In this document: piece by piece, positions 58,525 through 64,000 of the stretch | How the letters are laid out: each line of letters starts with the position of its first letter | Numbering within the stretch: the stretch's first letter is position 1 | From: Chthonobacter albigriseus | Lineage (GTDB): Bacteria > Pseudomonadota > Alphaproteobacteria > Rhizobiales > Pleomorphomonadaceae | DNA length: 64,000 bases | Reading direction: 5' to 3' | Assembly (NCBI RefSeq): GCF_013839445.1 | Contig: NZ_JACDIT010000006.1 | Coordinates: 186,001-250,000 of the forward strand | The notes under the pieces: generated by a model | What the model saw: the letters and a program-made list of their open reading frames with translations, nothing else | Told to the model about the DNA's origin: nothing | Databases searched by the model: none | Translations under genes and position numbers: made by a program

Positions 58525-59255
58525 GAGTCTTGGTCCCCGGAGGGTTGTTGACCGTGCGTCAGGTCGCCCTTCTCGGGCACACCGCTCTGGACGGCATTGG
58601 GGTCGACCGTCATCTTCACGCCGTTGCGGAACGTGACGGAGCCGCCCTTCTGCTCCACCGACATGCCCTTCGCCTGGATGGATCCGAGCGAGGAGGAGAA
58701 GGCGATGGGGGCGTTGCTCTGAACGTCGCCCGTGGCAAGGTCGATGGTGGCCCGCTCCAGCCCGGCGGCCGAACCGTCGTCGGAGCGGATGGTGATGTCC
58801 TCGTCGAGGACCAGCGTCTGCTTGCCTGCGTCGTAGATCCCCGAGCCGGCGCCGAAGTCCGCGGTGCGCCCGTCCGCCTGGCGGATGTGGGCGTTGATGC
58901 CGTAGAGTCGGATCAGCTTGGGATTGCCGAGGTCCTGGACCGCCCGATCCGCCTGCACCGAGTAGGTCCGGCCCTTGCCGTCGCTACCCGACAGCTTGGG
59001 CGCGGCCATGGCCAGTCCCTCGCTGGAGATGGAAAGATCGCCGAAGGTGAGGGCAAGCTCGATCCGCGAGAGGATCGTGATGCCGACCACCGCGCCGAAC
59101 AGGGCGACGCCCAGCAACGGCAGGGCGACCCTGAGCCGGCGGATTCGCTTGCTCTGGCGGGCGGCGTGTTCGAACGCGCGCCGACGCATCGGATCGATCG
59201 CCGAAGCGATCGAAGCCGGCGTGCCTGCGCTGCCGAGTGTTGCTGCATGCCTCAC
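58521..59255 (-). CDS. lptC: LPS export protein LptC
   Basis: The 244-residue protein has one N-terminal span ([22 protein letters not shown], about residues 41-62) and a periplasmic LptC/LptA-like domain ([67 protein letters not shown]). It joins LptB2FG to the LptA bridge. A few ATGs occur before the span, so the exact start is uncertain. Confidence 0.93.
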   Translation of the reverse strand: MRHAATLGSAGTPASIASAIDPMRRRAFEHAARQSKRIRRLRVALPLLGVALFGAVVGITILSRIELALTFGDLSISSEGLAMAAPKLSGSDGKGRTYSVQADRAVQDLGNPKLIRLYGINAHIRQADGRTADFGAGSGIYDAGKQTLVLDEDITIRSDDGSAAGLERATIDLATGDVQSNAPIAFSSSLGSIQAKGMSVEQKGGSVTFRNGVKMTVDPNAVQSGVPEKGDLTHGQQPSGDQDS

Positions 59256-59416
59256 GAGGATCGGCCTTCGGATGTGTCCAGACTGACGTCGCCCCGGAAC
59301 CGATGGTCGATGCGGGCCGCGTGAACGCTCGCATCCGAATGAACGGATACGTGGACAAGATATGGAGTAGTCCTTCTCAAATTCCTAGCAATTGGCCGGA
59401 TAACCGGCAAATCGCA

Positions 59417-60031
59417 TCAGGAATGCGAGAAAATGTCCTCTTCCGCCCACCCGGAAAGGTCCAGACGGGCCCGCGTCGGCAGAAACTGGAAACAGGCCTC
59501 GGCAAGCTCGAGCCGTTCCTCCCGGGCAAGGAGGACAAGCAGTTTCTCCCTGAGCGCATGCAAGTTCAAGACGTCGGAAGCCGCATAGTCGATCTGGGCT
59601 GGGGTCAGGTCCGCCGCGCCCCAGTCGGACGACTGCTGCTGCTTGGAGATGTCGATGCCGAGCAGCTCGCGCGTGACGTCCTTCAGGCCGTGCCGGTCGG
59701 TGTAGGTCCGCGTCAGCCGTGATGCGATCTTGGTGCAGAACAGCGGCGTCACCGTGATGCCGAAGGCCTTGTGCAGGATGGCCACGTCGAAGCGCGCGTA
59801 GTGGAAGATTTTGATCCGGGCCGGGTCGGTCAGCAGCCGCGTGAGGTTCGGCGCTTCCGTCTGTCCACGCTCGATCTGCACCACGTCAGCGCTGCCGTCG
59901 CCCGACGAGAGCTGCACCACGCAGAGCCGGTCCCGGTGAGGATTGAGGCCGAGCGTTTCCGTATCGACCGCCACGACGTCCCCATAGTGGGAGAGATCGG
60001 GCAGGTCGCGGACATGGGTGCGGATGGTCAT
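59417..60031 (-). CDS. nrnC: Short RNase D-type nanoRNase NrnC
   Basis: The 204-residue DEDDy exonuclease has VAVDTETLGLNP (Asp 23, Glu 25), IFHYARFDVAILHKAFG and IDYAASDVLNLHALREKL (motif with the catalytic Tyr and Asp). It lacks the HRDC domain of full-length RNase D and matches NrnC, which in alphaproteobacteria degrades 2-4 nt RNAs, including pGpG from cyclic-di-GMP turnover. The latter links functionally to the HD-GYP gene in this window. The gene is separated from lptC by 161 bases. Confidence 0.92.
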   Translation of the reverse strand: MTIRTHVRDLPDLSHYGDVVAVDTETLGLNPHRDRLCVVQLSSGDGSADVVQIERGQTEAPNLTRLLTDPARIKIFHYARFDVAILHKAFGITVTPLFCTKIASRLTRTYTDRHGLKDVTRELLGIDISKQQQSSDWGAADLTPAQIDYAASDVLNLHALREKLLVLLAREERLELAEACFQFLPTRARLDLSGWAEEDIFSHS

Positions 60032-60179
60032 CGAGGCCTCGGGTGTCGCCGGACGAAACGGGACCGCCCGCGCCCGGTCGTCGCCGGACGCCTCCGGGAC
60101 GAAACTGTCGACCTGTTCAGAGGGGTTCGGGACGGAGTGTCCCGGTGGCGACGACCGATCTCGCGGCGGCTGCCGCCGC

Positions 60180-60264
60180 TGGTGCCCAGGAAAGGACTCG
60201 AACCTTCACGCCTCGCGGCACAGGTACCTGAAACCTGCGCGTCTACCAATTCCGCCACCTGGGC
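60180..60264 (-). tRNA. tRNA-Leu (anticodon CAG)
   Basis: Reading leftwards from 60264, GCCCAGG pairs with CCTGGGC, followed by the discriminator A and an encoded CCA. The D region is GGAATTGGTAGACGC, the T arm is GGTTCGAGTCC, and there is a long variable arm (type II). The anticodon stem CAGGT/ACCTG encloses TTCAGGT, giving anticodon CAG for CUG codons. A GC-rich hairpin lies just after the 3' end (60163-60179). Confidence 0.97.
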
Positions 60265-60283
60265 ACGGGGGCAGTGAGCGGGG

Positions 60284-60312
60284 TGAATAAGGGGTGGCAT
60301 CCGCCTTGTCAA
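60284..60312 (-). promoter_or_regulatory. Sigma-70 promoter of tRNA-Leu
   Basis: Leftwards, TTGACA (60312-60307) and TATTCA (60289-60284) are 17 bases apart. Transcription would begin near 60277, about 13 bases before the tRNA. Confidence 0.85.
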
Positions 60313-60469
60313 CGGGATTTGACGGCCCCAGGTACCGTCGTGTGCGCCGGCCCCCTTCGCGTCCGCGAAATCACGCCTGTACAGCGGCCGGCGGCTTGGC
60401 TAGATCAGGACTTCGGCAGCATGTCGGCGCTTTGCCGCGCCGGAACGGATCGCAACGGGAGCTGGATCG

Positions 60470-61450
60470 ATGGCCGTCAGGAACGAGAAGGGACGCCTTG
60501 TCACCGTGTTCGGCGGGTCTGGTTTCCTCGGCCGACATGTGGTGCGTGCCCTGGCCCGGGCCGGACACCGGGTCCGCGTCGCGGTCCGCCGGCCTGACCT
60601 TGCCGGCCATCTCCAGCCGCTCGGCACCGTCGGCCAGATCCACGCGGTCCAGGCGAACCTACGCTACCGCGCCTCGGTCGACCGGGCGGTGGCCGGCGCC
60701 GACGCCGTGATCAACCTCGTCGGCGTGCTCGCCCCCGCCGGCCGGCAGACCTTCGACGCGGTGCACGCCTTCGGCGCCCGTGCCGTCGCCGAGGCCGTGC
60801 GCGCTGCCGGCGTGCCGACGCTCGTCCATGTCTCCGCCATCGGCGCCGATCCGGCCTCGGCGTCCAGCTACGGCCGCAGCAAGGCCGAGGGCGAGGCCGC
60901 CGTGTTCGAGACCTTGCCGGGCGCGGTGGTCTTCCGGCCATCGATCGTGTTCGGACCCGAGGACGACTTCTTCAACCGCTTCGCCGAGATGGCCCGCTTC
61001 TCGCCCATCCTGCCGCTGATCGGCGGCGGTCACACGCGCTTCCAGCCGGTCTACGTCGGCGACGTCGCCGCCGCGGTCGCCGCCGCCGCCTCCGGCGTGG
61101 TGCCCGGCGGCAAGGTCTACGAACTCGGCGGGCCGGAGGTGAAGACCTTCCGCGAATGCATGGAGATCGTCTGCCGCGAGACGCGTCGCAATCGCATGCT
61201 CGTCGACATCCCGTTCTCCATTGCCGAGACCATGGCCAAGCTGACGCAATGGGCGCCCGGTGCGCCGCTCACGGTCGATCAGGTCGAGCTGCTGAAGTCG
61301 GACAACGTCGTCTCGGACGCCGCCGTCGCCGAGGGTCGCACCCTGGCCGGCCTCGGCATCGAAGCCCACTCGCTGGCCTCGATCGTGCCGACCTACCTCT
61401 ACCGCTACCTGGCGCACGGCCAGTACGACCGCAACCGGATGCCCACCTGA
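60470..61450 (+). CDS. NDUFA9-like NAD(P)-binding protein (complex I accessory)
   Basis: The 326-residue protein is an atypical SDR with GGSGFLGRHVVRALARAGH, ADAVINLVG, HVSAIGADPASASSYGRSKAEGE, VFRPSIVFGPEDDFFNRFA and YELGGPEV. This matches the alphaproteobacterial homologues of the mitochondrial complex I subunit NDUFA9. It may bind NADPH at the membrane arm. It is next to the tRNA and convergent with an ABC transporter. Confidence 0.92.
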   Translation: MAVRNEKGRLVTVFGGSGFLGRHVVRALARAGHRVRVAVRRPDLAGHLQPLGTVGQIHAVQANLRYRASVDRAVAGADAVINLVGVLAPAGRQTFDAVHAFGARAVAEAVRAAGVPTLVHVSAIGADPASASSYGRSKAEGEAAVFETLPGAVVFRPSIVFGPEDDFFNRFAEMARFSPILPLIGGGHTRFQPVYVGDVAAAVAAAASGVVPGGKVYELGGPEVKTFRECMEIVCRETRRNRMLVDIPFSIAETMAKLTQWAPGAPLTVDQVELLKSDNVVSDAAVAEGRTLAGLGIEAHSLASIVPTYLYRYLAHGQYDRNRMPT

Positions 61451-61453
61451 CGG

Positions 61454-63001
61454 CTAGCGTTCGAACCGGAAGCCGTTCGGGCTCGCCGCCGCCGCGATCA
61501 ACAGCACGCCGATGGCGAGCGCCGCCGGAATGAAGGCGTAGGTCGTGTCCGCCGCCGCGAGGGCCGCCGCCCCCGCCCATGACAGCGACGAGAACGCCTC
61601 CGCGAAGGTCGCCGCCCGCGAGGCGGTCTGCCGCCGCCGGAACTGGCTGCGCCGCGCGCTCGAGCGGAACAGGAACTGGATCGCCGATGACGCCAGCGAG
61701 GCGAGGAGCACGCCAATCGCTGCGATCACCGCGATTTTCGCCGATGTGACCGCGAGCCCGGCGATCAGCGGCGCGATCGGCACCGTCACCGACAGAAGGA
61801 CCGCCTCCACCTTCGCCCGCACCGCCGCCCCGCGTGTGACGGGCGCCGAGGCGATCAGGTCGGGCGCATCCTCGCCCGACAGCGTCAGCCAGGCGAGGCC
61901 GCCGGCGAGCTGGCCCGCCCCCATCACCACGATCGGCACCATCAGCGCCGCGGTGCCGAGGTCCGAGCCGAAGCCCTTCCACAGCATCAGCGCCGGCGGC
62001 ACGAGATACAGGATCTGCATCAGGCTCTGCGACAGCAGCCAGGGGTCGCGCACCAGCAGCGTGATCTCCTTGGCCCGCAGCGTCGCTTCCGCGCTCCGTG
62101 GCCGGAACAGGCGGCCCCCCGATGCATCGCTGCTGCGAACCCTGGGCTGCGCCGCGCCGGCCGTGGCGATCGCCGCCGCCGGGAGCCGGGCCGCCGCCGC
62201 GACCACCGCCACGGCAAGCAGCAGCACGGAGGCCCCGAGCACGCCGCCGAGCGCGATGAGATCGCCGGCCGCCGCTCGCGCAGGCCACCAGAACAGGCTT
62301 TCCGGGCCCGGCATGTTGGACAGCGCGAAGTCGCTCCTGAACACGGCGAAGCGCGAGAACTCGCCGCGCCCGATGATGGCGATCGCCTGCGCGCCGACCA
62401 CGAATCCGGCCCCGATCACGGCCGCCACGATCTGCGCCACAAGGCGGGTCCGCCGCGCGCCGATCAGCCGGAACAGCACCAGCGTGACGAGGATCGCCGC
62501 CGCCGTCGCGGTCGCGCCCATCGCCGCCAGCACTCCGTAGGAGGCGAGCCATCCGGCCCCGAAACGCCACGCCAGCACGTGGATGAACGGTCCCACCAGC
62601 AACGCCGCCATGAAGGTCGTGCCGAAGGCCAGGATGCCGGTGCGGAAGGCGAACAGGTTGGCGGTCGTCGCCGGGGAGGACAGCACCAGGTCGAGGTCGC
62701 CGCGCGAATAGACCGCCCGCGTTACCGATTCCATCGCCTGCGCCAGCATCAGCGCCCAGGCGAAGAAGGCCGCGCCCGTTACCGTGAGCAGCGTGTCCCG
62801 CTCGGAGGTGAGATCGATCGGCAGAGCCTTCGGCATGGCCGCCAAGGCGACCACGTGCATTACCGCGATGAAGCCGAAGAACCAGAATGCCGGTCCCGTC
62901 AGCCGCCGCTTGCCGCCGCCGCTCACCATGCCCGCGGCATCGCGCCAGGCGAGCCGCGCCTCGTGGGCGGCAAAGAAGGCGAGCGATCCCGGAGCGCTCA
63001 C
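61454..63001 (-). CDS. ABC-2-type transporter permease
   Basis: The 515-residue membrane protein has about twelve hydrophobic stretches, with a cytoplasmic linker near residues 230-250. GTG 63001 overlaps the ATPase stop by four bases, so translation is coupled. The substrate and direction (probably export) cannot be inferred beyond family. The frame continuing to 63772 over the ATPase gene is spurious. Confidence 0.88.
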   Translation of the reverse strand: MSAPGSLAFFAAHEARLAWRDAAGMVSGGGKRRLTGPAFWFFGFIAVMHVVALAAMPKALPIDLTSERDTLLTVTGAAFFAWALMLAQAMESVTRAVYSRGDLDLVLSSPATTANLFAFRTGILAFGTTFMAALLVGPFIHVLAWRFGAGWLASYGVLAAMGATATAAAILVTLVLFRLIGARRTRLVAQIVAAVIGAGFVVGAQAIAIIGRGEFSRFAVFRSDFALSNMPGPESLFWWPARAAAGDLIALGGVLGASVLLLAVAVVAAAARLPAAAIATAGAAQPRVRSSDASGGRLFRPRSAEATLRAKEITLLVRDPWLLSQSLMQILYLVPPALMLWKGFGSDLGTAALMVPIVVMGAGQLAGGLAWLTLSGEDAPDLIASAPVTRGAAVRAKVEAVLLSVTVPIAPLIAGLAVTSAKIAVIAAIGVLLASLASSAIQFLFRSSARRSQFRRRQTASRAATFAEAFSSLSWAGAAALAAADTTYAFIPAALAIGVLLIAAAASPNGFRFER

Positions 63002-63744
63002 GCGGCGGACCTCTCCGCATCGACGAGGTCGAGAAAGATCTCCTCCAGCGTCGAGCGACCGCCGCGGGCCTGGCCGCGCAGCTCCTCCAGGGTGCCTTCC
63101 GCGATCAGCCGGCCGCGCGCGATCACGCCGATCCGCTCGGCCATCCGCTCGGCCACCTCCAGGATATGAGTGGTGAGGATCACCGTTGCCCCGTTGCGCG
63201 CCCGCTCCAGCAGAACGTCCTTCACCTGCCGTGCCGAACCGGCGTCGAGGCCGGTCAGCGGCTCGTCCAGGATGATCAGCGAGGGGTCGTGCACCAGCGC
63301 CCCGGCAAGCGCCACCTTCTGCCGCATGCCCTTGGAGAAGCCCTCGCAGCGCTCGTCGGCATACGGGCCGAGGCCCAGCCAGTCGACGAGGTGGCGGGCG
63401 CGGCTCTCGGCGTCGGCCGGCGACACGCCCCAGAGGCCGGCCACGAAGGCGAGATACTCCAGCGGGGTGAGCTTGTCGTAGATCATCGGCTCGTCCGGCA
63501 CCCAGGCCGTCAGCCGCTTCGCCGCGATCGGGTCGCGCCGCGCGTCCACCCCGAAGATCGAGATCGAGCCTGCATCCGGCGTCATCAGCCCGGCGACCAT
63601 CCGCAGCGTGGTCGTCTTGCCCGCCCCGTTCGGGCCGAGCAGGGCGTAGAATTCGCCGCGCCGGATGGTGAGATCCAGCCCGTCGACGGCCGGACGGTCG
63701 AAACGCTTGGCAAGGCCCCGGACGAGGAGCGCGGCATCGAGCAT
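62998..63744 (-). CDS. ABC-2-type transporter ATP-binding protein
   Basis: The 248-residue ATPase has Walker [10 protein letters not shown], signature FSKGMRQKVALAGAL, Walker B LIILDEPLTGLD and the H-loop in TTHILEVAERMAERIGVI. It belongs to the group powering ABC-2 exporters. It is transcribed leftwards with the permease; the 121-base gap to uppP probably holds the promoter. Confidence 0.94.
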   Translation of the reverse strand: MLDAALLVRGLAKRFDRPAVDGLDLTIRRGEFYALLGPNGAGKTTTLRMVAGLMTPDAGSISIFGVDARRDPIAAKRLTAWVPDEPMIYDKLTPLEYLAFVAGLWGVSPADAESRARHLVDWLGLGPYADERCEGFSKGMRQKVALAGALVHDPSLIILDEPLTGLDAGSARQVKDVLLERARNGATVILTTHILEVAERMAERIGVIARGRLIAEGTLEELRGQARGGRSTLEEIFLDLVDAERSAA

Positions 63745-63865
63745 CGAGTGTCACCCTCGCCGGCAGGCACACCGGGTTGGCCGGTCGCGCCGGCAGGAAA
63801 GCGAGGTTGATCCTAACTGACGGTCGTTATCGAATGGCAAAGTCGGTCGTGCGGCTTTGCGGCAT

Positions 63866-64000
63866 TCAGCCGAGAACCGCCAGGCCGGCGAATCCGGCCA
63901 GCCCGACGGCGATCCGCCACCAGGCGAACAGCGCGTAGCCGTGCCGCGAGACGAAATCGAGCAGCCCGCGCACCACCACCACCGCCGTGATGAACGCCGC
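63866..64000 (-). CDS. uppP: Undecaprenyl-diphosphatase UppP, C-terminal end only
   Basis: The last 44 residues are visible. They include [20 protein letters not shown] and a final hydrophobic span, matching the C-terminus of UppP/BacA, which recycles the undecaprenyl carrier lipid and confers bacitracin resistance. The 5' part lies beyond the right edge. Confidence 0.85.
   Translation of the reverse strand, partial: AAFITAVVVVRGLLDFVSRHGYALFAWWRIAVGLAGFAGLAVLG

Overview
The window is a high-GC, gene-dense piece of an alphaproteobacterial chromosome, most likely from the order Hyphomicrobiales (Rhizobiales). The assignment rests on gene content and order: holA-lptE-leuS beside parB-parA-rsmG-mnmG-mnmE; rho-hemJ-hemE facing a PPDK-regulator-maf-aroE-coaE-dnaQ run; and lptC-lptA-lptB-rpoN-hpf-ptsN with nrnC upstream. 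No genus can be named from the sequence alone. I see no insertion sequence, integrase, CRISPR array or prophage.

Layout. 1-3540: a partial secreted peptidoglycan-binding protein, an EamA transporter, a small membrane protein and the PLP-homeostasis protein YggS. 3792-7975: leuS-lptE-holA operon. 8094-19169: leftward chromosome-maintenance block (parB, parA, rsmG, mnmG, mnmE, rho, hemJ, hemE), interrupted by a rightward YyaL-like gene. It carries four parS-like sites, two between mnmG and mnmE and two flanking the terminator next to rho. 19170-19702: the hemE/PPDK-regulator gap, the best oriC candidate, with DnaA-box-like sequences, an AT-rich patch and a switch in gene direction. 19703-23429: rightward PPDK regulator, maf, aroE, coaE, dnaQ. 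23461-28026: secB, fxsA, a Tim44-like protein, mltA, an Smr protein, a small HTH regulator and an AhpD-like protein.

28126-32301: a leftward signalling cluster (HD-GYP response regulator, small periplasmic protein, hybrid histidine kinase). Its 472-base upstream gap holds a candidate small RNA with a good rightward terminator. 32774-40571: an accessory metabolic island with a four-gene polyamine/amine-type ABC importer, a PYROXD2/CrtI-like FAD oxidoreductase, an XRE-cupin regulator and a Rieske oxygenase of the choline/carnitine-monooxygenase type. A related pair of dyad sequences lies in the promoter region of the Rieske gene. This looks like uptake and oxidation of a quaternary or methylated amine whose identity cannot be read from the sequence.

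40898-45542: a three-gene envelope cluster (low-complexity membrane protein, holin-X-like protein, DUF3618 protein), two small hypotheticals and a CitE-like lyase. 45755-53032: an orphan 548-residue membrane-anchored protein, an RluA-type pseudouridine synthase, a LysR regulator with gabT-gabD for GABA degradation, and a two-domain VOC protein. 53182-54121: an hsp20-DUF1150 pair behind a sigma-32-like promoter. 54177-60031: the ptsN-hpf-rpoN-lptB-lptA-lptC-nrnC block, all leftward, linking LPS export, nitrogen PTS and sigma-54. Then come tRNA-Leu(CAG) with a clear sigma-70 promoter, an NDUFA9-like protein, a two-gene ABC-2 transporter, and the 3' end of uppP.
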